Below are positions 13,601 through 25,700 of a stretch of DNA of 64,000 nt, one piece after another. Under the pieces are notes generated by a model. It ran no database searches, was not told where the DNA came from, and worked only from the letters and a program-made list of their open reading frames with translations. The DNA comes from Cardiocondyla obscurior. Taxonomy: Eukaryota > Arthropoda > Insecta > Hymenoptera > Formicidae. Each line of letters opens with the position of its first letter. Position 1 is the stretch's first letter. A program made the translations under genes and the position numbers. Location: NCBI RefSeq assembly GCF_019399895.1, contig NC_091877.1, positions 4,216,001 through 4,280,000 of the forward strand. Direction: 5' to 3'.

Positions 13601-16106
13601 TTCGTTCCTGGAAGAGGTAAGACGCTAAAAATGGTCACGTGGGCATCTGCTGACGTCACCGCACGACGTCACGTGGTCAGATTTTCAAAAATTTTTTTTT
13701 CGTTTTTCGTCAATATCTTCGCCTCTTGAGGAAGTAGGACGCTAAAAATGGTCACGTGGGCATCTGCTGACGTCAACGCACGACGTCACGTGGTCAGATT
13801 TTCAAAAATTTTTTTTGCGTTTTTCGTCAATATCTTCGCCCCTGGAAGGGGTAGGACGCTAAAAATGGTCACGTGGGCATCTGCTGACGTCACCGCACGA
13901 CGTCACGTGGTCAAATTTTCAAAAATTTTATTTTTGTTTTTCGTCAATATCTTCGCTCCTGGAAAAGGTAGGACGCTGAAAATGGTCAGGTGGGCATCTG
14001 CTAACGTCACCGCACGACGTCACGTGGTCAAATTTTCAAAAATTTTTTTTTATTTTTTCGTCAATATTTTCGCCCCTGGAAAAAATAAAACGCTAAAAAT
14101 GGTCACGTGGGCATTTGCTGACGTCACCGCACGACGTCACGTGGTCAAATTTTCAAAAATTTTATTTTTGTTTTTCGTCAATATCTCCGCTCCTGGAGAG
14201 AATAGGACGCTGAAAATGGTCAGGTGGGCATCTGCTGACGTCACCGCACGACGTCACGTGGTCAGATTTTCAAAAATTTTTTTTGCGTTTTTCGTCAATA
14301 TCTCCGCTTCTGAAAGGGGTGGGACGCTGAAAATGGTCAGGTGGGCATCTGCTGACGTCACCGCACGACGTCACGTGGTCAGATTTTCAAAAATTTTTTT
14401 TTCGTTTTTCGTCAATATCTTCGCCTCTTGAGGAAGTAGGACGCTAAAAATGGTCACGTGGGCATCTGCTGACGTCAACGAACGACGTCACGTGGTCAGA
14501 TTTTCAAAAATTTTTTTTGCGTTTTTCGTCAATATCTTCGCCCCTGGAAGGGGTAGGACGCTAAAAATGGTCACGTGGGCATCTGCTGATGTCACCGCAC
14601 GACGTCACGTAATCAGATTTTAAACAATTTTTTTTTGTTTTTCGTCAATATTCTTGCTTCTGGAGAAAGTAGGACGCTAAAAATGGTCACGTGAGAATCT
14701 GCTGACGTCACCGCACGACGTAACGTGGTCAGAGTTTCAAAAACTTCGTTTTTGTTTTTCGTCAATATTTTCGCCCCTGGAGAAGATAGAACGCTAAAAA
14801 TGGTCACGTACGCATCTGCTGACGTCACCGCACGACGTCACGTGGTCAGATTTTCAAAAATTTTTTTTTCGTTTTTCGTCAATATTATCGCTTCTGGAGG
14901 AAGTAGGACGCTAAAAATGGTTACGTGGGCATCTGCTGACGTCACAGCACGACGTCACGTGTTCAGATTTTCAAAAATTTCTTTTTCGTTTTTCGTCAAT
15001 ATCTTCGCTTTTAAAGGGGGTAGGACGCAAAAAATTGTCACGTGGGCATCTGCTGACGTCACCGCACGACGACACGTTTTCAGATTTTCAAAAATTTTTT
15101 TTTTGTTTTTCGTCAATATTTTCGCCCCTGGTGGGGGTATGACGCTGAAAATTGTTACGTGGGCATCTGCTGACGTCACCGCACAACGTCACGTGGTCAG
15201 ATTTTCAGAAATTTTTTTTTTGTTTTTTGTCAATTTCTTTGCTTCTGGAAAAAGTAGGACGCTGAAAATGGTCTCGTGAACATCTGCTGACGTCACCGCA
15301 CGACGTCACGTGGTCAGTTTTTCAAAAATTTTTTTTATGTTTTTCGTCAATATTTTTGTTCCTGGAGGAAATAGGACGCTAAAAATGGTCACGTGGGCAT
15401 CTGCTGACGTCACCGCACGACGTCACGTGATCAGATTTTCAAAAATTTTTTTTTGTTTTTCGTCAATATCTCCGCTCCTGGAGAGGGTAGGACGCTGAAA
15501 ATGGTCAGGTGGGCATCTGCTGACGTCACCGCACGACGTTACGTGGTCAGATTTTCAAAAATTTTTTTTGCGTTTTTCGTCAATATCTTCGCCCCTGGAA
15601 GGGGTAGAACGCTAAAAATGATCACGTGGGCATCTGCTGACGTCACCGCACGACGTCACGGGGTCAAATTTTCAAAAATTTTATTTTTGTTTTTCGTCAA
15701 TATCTCCGCTTCTGAAAGGGGTGGGACGCTGAAAATGGTCAGGTGGGCATCTGCTGACGTCACCGCACGACGTCACGTGGTCAGATTTTTAAAAATTTTT
15801 TTTGCGTTTTTCGTCAATATCTTCGCCCCTGGAAGAGGTAAGACGCTAAAAATGGTCACGTGGGCATCTGCTGACGTCACCGCACGACGTCACGTGGTCA
15901 GATTTTCAAAAATTTTTTTTTCGTTTTTCGTCAATATCTTCGCCTCTTGAAGAAGTAGGACGCTAAAAATGGTCACGTGGGCATCTGCTGACGTCAACGC
16001 ACGACGTCACGTGGTCAGATTTTCAAAAATTTTTTTTGCGTTTTTCGTCAATATCTTCGCCCCTGGAAGGGGTAGGACGCTAAAAATAATCACGTGGGCA
16101 TCTGCT
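10648..16106 (+). repeat. Higher-order repeats in subfamily B, marked by a GTCAACG variant
   Basis: A private variant, GACGTCAACG in place of GACGTCACCG, starts units at 10,648, 11,464, 12,614, 13,769, 14,471 and 15,990. The spacings are 816, 1,150, 1,155, 702 and 1,519 bp, near 7, 10, 10, 6 and 13 monomers. A second marker, CTCCTGAAAGGGGTGGGACG, sits at about 11,184, 12,334 and 13,493 with the same spacing of about 1,150-1,159 bp. The order of neighbouring variants is also repeated, so a block of about ten monomers was copied at least three times, with irregular copies on either side. Confidence 0.7.
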
Positions 16107-18559
16107 GACGTCACCGCACGACGTCACGTGGTCAAATTTTCAAAAATTTTATTTTTGTTTTTCGTCAATATCTCCGCTTCTGGAGGGGGTAGGACGCTGA
16201 AAATGGTCAGGTAAGCATCTGCTCACGTCACCGCACGACGTCACGTGGTCAAATTTTCAAAAATTTCTTTTTATTTTTTCGACAATATTTTCGCCCCTGG
16301 AAAGAATAGAACGCTAAAAATGGTCACGTGGGCATCTGCTGACGTCACCGCACGACGTCACGTGGTCAAATTTTCAAAAATTTTATTATTGTTTTTCGTC
16401 AATATCTCCGCTCCTGGAGAGGGTAAAACGCTGAAAATGGTCAGGTGGGCATCTGCTGACGTCACCGCACGACGTCACGTGGTCAGATTTTCAAAAATTT
16501 TATTTGCGTTTTTCGTCAATATCTTTGCCCCTGGAAGGGGTAAAACGCTAAAAATGATCACGTGGGCATCTGCTGACGTCACCGCACGACGTCACGTGGT
16601 CAAATTTTCAAAAATTTTATTTTTGTTTTTCGTCAATATCTCCGCTCCTGGAGAGGGTAGGACGCTGAAAATGGTCAGGTGGGCATCTGCTGACGTCACC
16701 GCACGACGTCACGTGGTCAGATTTTCAAAAATTTTTTTTGCGTTTTTCGTCAATATCTTCGCCCCTGGAAAAAGTAGGACGCTAAAAATAATCACGTGGG
16801 CATCTGCTGACGTCACCGCACGACGTCACGTGGTCAGATTTTCAAAAATTGTTTTTTTGTTTTTCGTCAATATCTTCGCTCCTGGAGAGAGTAGGACGCT
16901 GAAAATAGTCATGGTGGCATCTGCTGACGTCACCGCACGACGTCACGTGGTCAGATTTTCAAAAATTGTTTTTTTGTTTTTCGTCAATATCTTCGCCCCT
17001 TGAGGAAGTAGGACGCTAAAAATGGTCACGTGGGCATCTGCTGACGTCACCGCACGACGTCACGTGGTCAAATTTTCAAAAATTTTATTTTTGTTTTTCG
17101 TCAATATCTCCGCTCCTGAAAGGTGGGACGCTGAAATGGTCAGGTGGGCATCTGCTGACGTCACCGCACAACGTCACGTGATCAGATTTTCAAAAATTTC
17201 TTTTTCGTTTTACGTCAATATCTTCGTTCCTGGAGAAGGTAGGACGCTAAAAATGGTCACGTGGGCATCTGCTGACGTCACCGCACGACGTCACGTGGTC
17301 AAATTTTCAAAAACTTTTTTTTTGTTTTTTGTTAATATTTCCGCCTTTGGAAGGGGTAGGACGCTAAAAGTGGTCACGTGGGCATCTGCTGACGTCACCG
17401 CACGACGTCACGTGGTCAAATTTTCAAAAACTTTTTTTTTGTTTTTCGTTAATATTCCCGCTTCTGGAAAAGGTAGGACGCTAAAAATGGTCACGTGGGC
17501 ATCTGCTGACGTCACCGCACGACGTCACGTGGTCAGATTTTCAAAAATTTCTCTTTCGTTTTTCGTCAATATTTTCGCCCCTGGAAAGGGTAGGACGCTA
17601 AAAATGGTCACGTGAGCATCTGCTGACGTCACCGTACGACGTCACGTGGTCAGATTTTCAAAAATTTTTTTTTCGTTTTTCGTCAATATTCCGCTGGAGT
17701 AAGACGCTGAAAATAATCAGGTAGGCATCTGCTGACGTCACCGCACGACATCACGTGATCAGATTTTCAAAATTTTTTCTTCGTTTTTGTCAATATTCGC
17801 CCTGGAGGAGGTAGGACGCTAAAAATGGTCACGTGGCATTTGCTGACGTCACCGCACGACGTCACGTGGTCAGATTTAAAAATTTTTTCGTTTATCGTCA
17901 ATATCTTCGCTCCTGTAGGGGGTAGAACGCTGAAAATAATCACGTGGGCATCTGCTGACGTCACCGCACGACATCACGTGATCAGATTCTCAAAAATTTC
18001 TTCTTTGTTTTTTGTCAATATCTTCGCTTCTGGAGGGAGTAGGACGCTAAAAATGGTCACGTAAAAATCTGCTGACGTCACCGCACGACGTCACGTAATC
18101 AGATTTTCAAAAATTTCTTTTTTGTTTTTCGTCAATATCTTTGCTTCTGGAGAGGGTAGGACGTTAAAAATGGTCACGTGGGCATCTGCTGACGTCACCG
18201 CACGACGTCACGTGTTCAGATTTTCAAAAATTTTTTTTTTGTTTTTCGTCAATATCTTAGCCCCTAAAGAGGGTAGGACGTTAAAAATGGTCACGTGGAC
18301 ATCTGCTGACGTCACTGCACGACGTCACGTGGTCAGATTTTCAAAAATTTGTTTTTCGTTTCTTGTCAATATTTTCGCCCCTGGAGGAGGTAGGACGCTA
18401 AAAATGGTCACGTGGGCATCTGCTGACGTCACCGCACGACGTAACGTGGTCAAATTTTCAAAAATTTTTTATTTTTTTGTCAATATCTTGCCCTGGAAAG
18501 GTAGGACGCTAAAAATGGTCACGTGGGCATTTGCTGACGTCACCGCACGACGTCACGTA

Positions 18560-21500
18560 ATCAGATTTTAAAATTTTTGTTTTCGTTCGTCAATATCTTC
18601 GCCCTGGAAAGGTAAACGTTAAAATGGTCACGTGGGCATTTGCTGACGTCACCGCACGACGTCACGTGGTCAAATTTAAAAAAATTTTTTTTTTGTGTTT
18701 CGTCAATATTTTTGCCTCTGGAAAAAGTGGGACGCTAAAAATGATCACGTGAGCATTTGCTGACGTCACCGCACGACGTCACTTGGTCAGAATTTCATTT
18801 ATTTTTTTTTCGTTTTTCGTAAATATCTCCGTTTTGGAGGTAGGACGCTGAAAATAATCACGTGAGCATCTGCTGACGTCACCGCACGACGTCACGTGGT
18901 CAGATTTTCAAAAAATTTTATTTTCGTTTTTGTCAACATCTTTCGCCCCTTGAACGAACGCTCAGTAAATGGTCACGTGAGCATCTGCTGACGTCACCGC
19001 ACAACGTCACGTGATCAGATTTCAAAATTTCTTTGTTTTACGTCAATATCTTCGCTTCTGGAAGGGTAGACGCTAAAAATGGTCACGGGTAATCTGCTGA
19101 CGTCACCGCACGACGTCACGCGGATCAGATTTTCAAAATTTCTTTTTCGTTTTACGTCAATATTCGCCGGAAGGGTAGGACGCTAAAAAATGGTCAGGTG
19201 GGCATCTGTTCGACGTCACCGCACGACGTCACGTGGTCAGATTTTCAAAAATTTTTTTTGCGTTTTTCGTCAATATCTGCCCCTGGAAAAGTAGGACGCT
19301 AAAAATAATCACGTGGCATCTGCTGACGTCACCGCACGACGTCACGTGGTCAGATTTCACCCGTTTTTTTGTTTTTCGTCAATATCTTCGCCCCTTGAGG
19401 AAGTAGGACGCTAAAAATGGTCACGTGGGCATCTGCTGACGTCACCGCACGACGTCACGTGGTCAAATTTTCAAAAATTTTATTTTTGTTTTTCGTCAAT
19501 ATCTCCGCTCCTGAAAGGGGTGGGACGCTGAAAATGGTCAGGTGGGCATCTGCTGACGTCACCGCACAACGTCACGTGATCAGATTTTCAAAAATTTCTT
19601 TTTCGTTTTACGTCAATATCTTCGTTCCTGGAGAAGGTAGGACGCTAAAAATGGTCACGTGGCATTCGACGTCACCGCACGACGTCACGTGGTCAAATTC
19701 TCAAAAACTTTTTTGTTGTTTTTTGTTAATATTTCCGCCTTTGGAAGGGGTAGGACGCTAAAAGTGGTCACGTGGGCATCTGCTGACGTCTGCACGACGT
19801 CACGTGGTCGTTCTCGCCAAAACTTTTTTTTGTTTTTTCTCTCGTTAATATTCGCTTCTGGAAAAGGTAGGACGCCAAAAATTTGTCACGTGGGCATCTG
19901 CTGACGTCACCGCACGACGTCACGTGTTCAGATTTTCAAAAATTTTTTGTTTTTCGTCAATATCTTTAGCCCCTAGAGAGGGTAGGACGTTAAAAATGGT
20001 CACGTGGAATATCTGCTGACGTCACTGCACGACGTCACGTGGTCAGATTTTCAAAAAATTTGTTTTTCGTTTCTTGTCAATATCTTCGCCCTGGAGGAAA
20101 GTAGGACGCTAAAAATGGTCACTGGCATCTGTTGACGTCACCGCACGACGTAACGTGGTCACCCTTTTCAAAAATTTTTTTATTTTTTTTTTTGTCAATA
20201 TCTTTGCTCCTGAAAGTAGGACGCTAAAATGGTCACGTGGGCATCTGCTGACGTCATCGACGTCACGTAATCAGATTTTTAAAATTTTGTTTTCTGCTTT
20301 TCGCCTCCAAGATTCGCCTCTGAAAGGGTAAAACGTTAAAAATGGTCACGTGGGCATTTGCTGACGTCACCGCATGACGTCACGTGGTCAAATTTAAAAA
20401 ATTTTTTTGTGTTTCGTCAATATTTTTGCCTCTGGAAAAGTGGACGCTAAAAATGATCACGTGAGCATTTGTTGACGTCACCGCACGACGTCACTTGGTC
20501 AGAATTTCATTTATTTTTTCGTTTTTCGTAAATATCTCCGTTTTTGAGGGGTAGGACGCTGAAAATACGTGAGTACCGTTGACGTCACCGCACGACGTCA
20601 CGTGGTCGTGATTTTCAAAAATTTTTTTCGTTTTTTGTCAACATCTTCGCCCCGGAAACGGTAGAACGCTAAAAAATGGTCACGTGAGCATTCGCTGACG
20701 TCACCGCACAACGTCACGTGATCAGATTTTCAAAATTTCTTTTTTTGTTTTACGTCAATATCTTCGCTTCTGGAAGGGGTAGGACGCTAAAAATGGTCAA
20801 CGTGGGCATCTGCTGACGTCACTCGCACGACGTCACGTGATCAGATTTTCAAAATTTCTTTTTCGTTTTACGTCAATATCTTCGCTTCTGGAAGGGTAGG
20901 ACGCTAAAAATGGTCAGGTGGGCATCTGCTGACGTCACCCTGCACGACGTCACGTCAGATTTTCAAAAATTTTTTTGCGTTTTTCGTCAATATTCCGCCC
21001 CTGGAAAAAAGTAGGACGCTAAAAATAATCACGGGCATCTGCTGACGTCACTGCACGACGTCACGTGGTCAGATTTTCAAAAAATTGTTTTTGTTTTTCG
21101 TCAATATCTTCGCTCCTGGAGAGAGTAGGGATCGTACAATAGTCAATGGTGGCATCTGCTGACGTCACCGCACGACGTCACGTGGTCAGATTTTCAAAAT
21201 TGTTTTTGTTTTTCGTCAATATCTTCGCCCTTGAGGAAGTAGACGCCAAACGTCATTGCAGCATCTGCTGACGTCACCGCACACGACGTCACGTGTCACC
21301 CTTTCAAAATTTTATTTTTGTTTTTCGTCAATATCTCCGCTCCTGAAAGGTGGGACGCTGAAAATGGTCAGATGGGCATCTGCTGACGTCACCGCACAAC
21401 GTCACGTGATCAGATTTTCAAAATTTCTTTTCATTTTACGTCAATATCTTCGTTCCTGGAGAAGGTAGGACGCTAAAAATGGTCACGTGGGCATTCGCTG

Positions 21501-22700
21501 ACGTCACCGCACGACGTCACGTGGTCACCCTTCAAAATCCTTTTGTTTTTTGTTAATATTTCCGCCTTTGGAAGGGGTAGGACGCTAAAAGTGGTCATTG
21601 GCATCTGCTGACGTCACCGCACGACGTCACGTGGTCACCCTTTTCAAAAACTTTTTTGTTTTTCGTTAATATTCCCGCTTCTGAAAAAGTTGTAGACGCT
21701 AAAAATGGTCACGTGGGGCATCTGCTGATACCGCACGACGTCACGTGGTCGATTTTCAAAAATTTCTCTTCGTTTTTCGTCAATATTTTCGCCCCTGGAA
21801 AGGGTAGGGACGCTGTAAATGGCGTCACGGAGCATCTGCTGACGTCACCGTACGACGTCACGTGGTCAGATTTTCAAAAATTTTTTTTCGTTTTTCGTCA
21901 ATATCTCCGCTTTTGGAGAAAGTAAGACGCTGAAAATAATCAGGTAGGCATCTGCTGACGTCACCGCACGACATCACGTGGATCAGATTTTCAAAATTTT
22001 TTCTTCGTTTTTGTCAATATTCTCGCCCCTGGAGGAGGTAGACGCTAAAAATGGTCGTGGCATTTGCTGATCGTCACCGCACGACGTCACGTGGTCAGAT
22101 TTAAAAAATTTTTTTTCGGTTTTTCGTCAATACCTTCGCTCCTGTAGGGGTAGAACGCTGAAAATAATCACGTGGGCACTGCTGCTGACGTCACCGCACG
22201 ACATCACGTGATCAGATTCTCGCACTTTCTTCTTTGTTTTTTGTCAATATCTTTGCTTCTGAGGGAGTAGGACGCTAAAATGGTCACGTAAAAATCTGCT
22301 GACGTCACTGCACGACGTCACGTAATCAGATTTTCAAAAATTTCTTTTTTTGTTTTTCGTCAATATTCTCGCTTCTGAGGGTAGGACGTTAAAATGGTCA
22401 CGTAAGATCTGTTGACGTCACCGCACGACGTCACGTGTTCAGATTTTCTTTCAAAAAATTTTTTTTTTCGTTTTTCGTCACACCTTGAGTCTCCCAGGAG
22501 AGGGTAGGACGTTGTCAAAAATTTTTTTCGTTTTCAACACATTCGCCCCTAGAGGGGTTAAGACGCTAAAACAATCACGGGCATCTGCTGACGTCACCGC
22601 ACGACGTCAAGTGGACTATTTGAAAAAATTTTTTTTTCGTTTTTCGTCAATATCTTCGTTCCTGGAAAAAGTGCAGACGCTAAAATGGTCACGTGGGCAT
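18560..22700 (+). other. Indel-rich, irregular stretch of subfamily B
   Basis: Monomers here have shortened homopolymers, single-base insertions and odd replacements (for example GTCACCCTTTTCAAAA in place of GTCAGATTTTCAAAAA near 20,160 and 21,640, and CATTGCAGCATC near 21,255). The order of variants largely repeats the cleaner block at about 17,000-18,800. Similar patches lie near 25,780-25,960, 29,770-30,180, 30,590-31,220 and 31,890-32,220. It may be truly decayed satellite or a poorly polished long-read consensus; the sequence alone cannot decide. Confidence 0.55.
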
Positions 22701-25700
22701 CTGCTGACGTCACCGCACGACGTCACGTAGTCAGATTTTTAAAAATTGTTTTTTTGTTTTTCGTCAATATCTTCGTCCCTGGGAAAAGTAGGACGCTAAA
22801 AATGGTCATGTGGGCATCTGCTGACGTCACCGCACGACGTCACATAATCAGATTTTCAAATATTTTTTTTTCGTTTATCGTTAATAACTTCGCCCCTGGA
22901 GGAGGTTGAACGCTAAAAATGGTCACGTGAACATCTGTTGACGTCACCGCACGACATCACGTGATCAGATTTTAAAAAATTTCTTTTTCGTTTTTCGTCA
23001 ATATCTTCGTTCCTGGAAGAAGTAGGACGTTAAAAATGGTCACGTGGGCATCTGCTGACGTCACCGCACGACGTCAAGTGGTCATATTTTCAAAAACTTT
23101 TCTTTCGTTTTTTGTCAATATCTTCGCTTCTGGAAAAAGTAGGACGCCAAAAATGGTCACGTGGGCATCTGCTGACGTCACCGCACGACATCACGTAATC
23201 AGATTTTCAAAAATTTCTTTTTCGTTTTTCGTCAATATCTTCGCCCCTGAAGAAGGTAGGACGCTAAAAATAATCACGTAGGCATCTGCTGACGTCACCG
23301 CACAAAGTAAAGTGGTCTTATTTTCAAAAATTTATTTTTCGTTTTTCGTCAATATTTTCGCTCTTGGAAGAAGTAGGACGCTAAAAATGGTCACGTGGGC
23401 ATCTGCTGACGTCACCGCACGACGTCACGTGGTAAGATTTTCAAAAATTTTTATTTCGTTTTTCGTCAATATCTTCGCCCCTAGAGGGGTTAGGACGCTA
23501 AAAACAATCACGTGGGCATCTGCTGACGTCACCGCACGACGTCACATAATCAGATTTTCAAATATTTTTTTTTCGTTTATCGTTAATAACTTCGCCCCTG
23601 GAGGGGGTAGGACGCTAAAAATTGTCACGTGAGCATCTGCTGACGTCACCGCACGACGTCACGTAATCAGATTTACAAAGACTTCTTTTTTGTTTATCGT
23701 CAAAATCTTTGTCTCTGGAAAAAGTAGGACGCTAAAAATGGTCACGTGAGCATCTGCTGACGTCACCGCACGACGTCACGTGGTCAGATTTTCAAAAATT
23801 TTTTTTCTGTGTTTCGTTAATATCATCGCTCCTGGAAAAAGTAGGACGCTGAAAATAATCACGTGGGCATCTGCTGACGTCACCGCACGACGTCACGTGG
23901 TCAGATTTTCAAAAATTTTTGTTTTTTGTCAATCTTTTCGAGCCTGGAGGGGGTAGGACGCTAAAAATGGTCACGTGGGCATCTGCTGACGTCACCGCAC
24001 GACGTCACGTGGTCAGATTTTCAAAAATTTCTTTTTGTTTTTCGTCAATATCTTCGCCCCTGGAGAGGGTAGGACGCTAAAAATGGTCACGTGGGCATCT
24101 GCTGACGTCACCGCACGACGTCACGTAATCAGATTTTCAAAAATTTTTTTTCTCGTTTTTCGTCAATATCTTCGCCCCTAGAAGGGTTCAAACGCTAAAA
24201 ACGGTCACGTGGGCATTTGCTGACGTCACCTCACGACGTTAAGTGGTCATATTTTCAAAAATTTCTTTTTCGTTTTTGTCAATATCTTCGCCTCTGGAAA
24301 AAGTAGGACGCTAAAAATGGTCACGTGAGCATCTGCTGACGTCACCGCACGACGTCACGTGGTCATATTTTTAAGAATTTCTTTTTAGTTTTTCATCAAC
24401 ATCTTTGCCCCTGGAAAGGGTAGGACGCTAAAAATGGTCACGTGGGCATCTGCTGACGTCACCGCACGACGTCACGTGGTCAGATTTTCAAAAATTTCTT
24501 TTTCGTTTTTCGTCAATATTTTCGCTTCTGGAGAAAGTAGAACGCTAAAAATGGTCACGTGGGCATCTGCTGACGTCACCGCACGACGTCACGTGGTAAG
24601 ATTTTCAAAAACTTCTTTTTAGTTTTCGTCAATATTTTTGCCCCTGGAAAAGGTTGAACGCTAAAAATGGTCACGTGAGCATCTGCTGACGTCACCGCAC
24701 GACGTCACGTAATCAGATTTTCAAATTTTTTTTTTTTTTCGTAAATATCTCCGTTTTTAGAGAGGGTAGGACGCTGAAAATAATCACATGGGCATCTGCT
24801 GACGTCACCGCACGACGTCACGTGGTCATATTTTCAAAATTTTCTTTTGTTTTTCGTCAATATCTTCGCCCCTGAAGAAGGTAGGACGCTAAAAATAATC
24901 ACGTAGGCATCTGCTGACGTCACCGCACAAAGTAAAGTGGTCTTATTTTCAAAAATTTATTTTTCGTTTTTCGTCAATATTTTCGCTCTTGGAAGAGGTA
25001 GGACGCTAAAAATGGTCACGTGGGCATCTGCTGACGTCACAGCACGACGTCACGTGGTAAGATTTTCAAAAATTTTTTTTTCGTTTTTCGTCAATATCTT
25101 CGCCCCTGGAGAGGGTAGAACGCTAAAAATGGTCACGTGGGCATCTGCTGACGTCACCGCACGACGTAACATGGTCAGATTTTCAAAAATTTTTTTTTCG
25201 TTTTTCATTAATATCTTCGCCTCTGGAAAGGGTAGGACGCTAAAAATGGTTACGTGGGCATCTGCTGACGTCACCGCACGACGTCACGTGGTCATATTTT
25301 CAAAAATTTCTTTTTTGTTTTTCGTCAATATCTTCGCCCCTGGAAAAGGTAGGACGCTAAAAATGGTTACGTGGGCATCTGCTGACGTCACCGCACGACG
25401 TCACGTGGTCAAATTTTCAAAAATTTTTTTTTGTTTTTCGTCAATATTTTCGCCCCTGGAAAAAGTAGGACGCTAAAATTGTCACGTGGGCATCTGCTGA
25501 CGTCACCGCACGACGTCACGTAATCAGATTTACAAAAGCATTTTGTTTTCGTCAAAATCTTTGTCTCTGGAAAAAGTAGGACGCTAAAAATGGTCACGTG
25601 AGCATTTGCTGACGTCACCGCACGACGTCACGTGGTCAGATTTTCAAAAATTTTTTTTCTGTTTTTCGTTAATATTATCGCTCCTGGAGAAAGTAGGACG

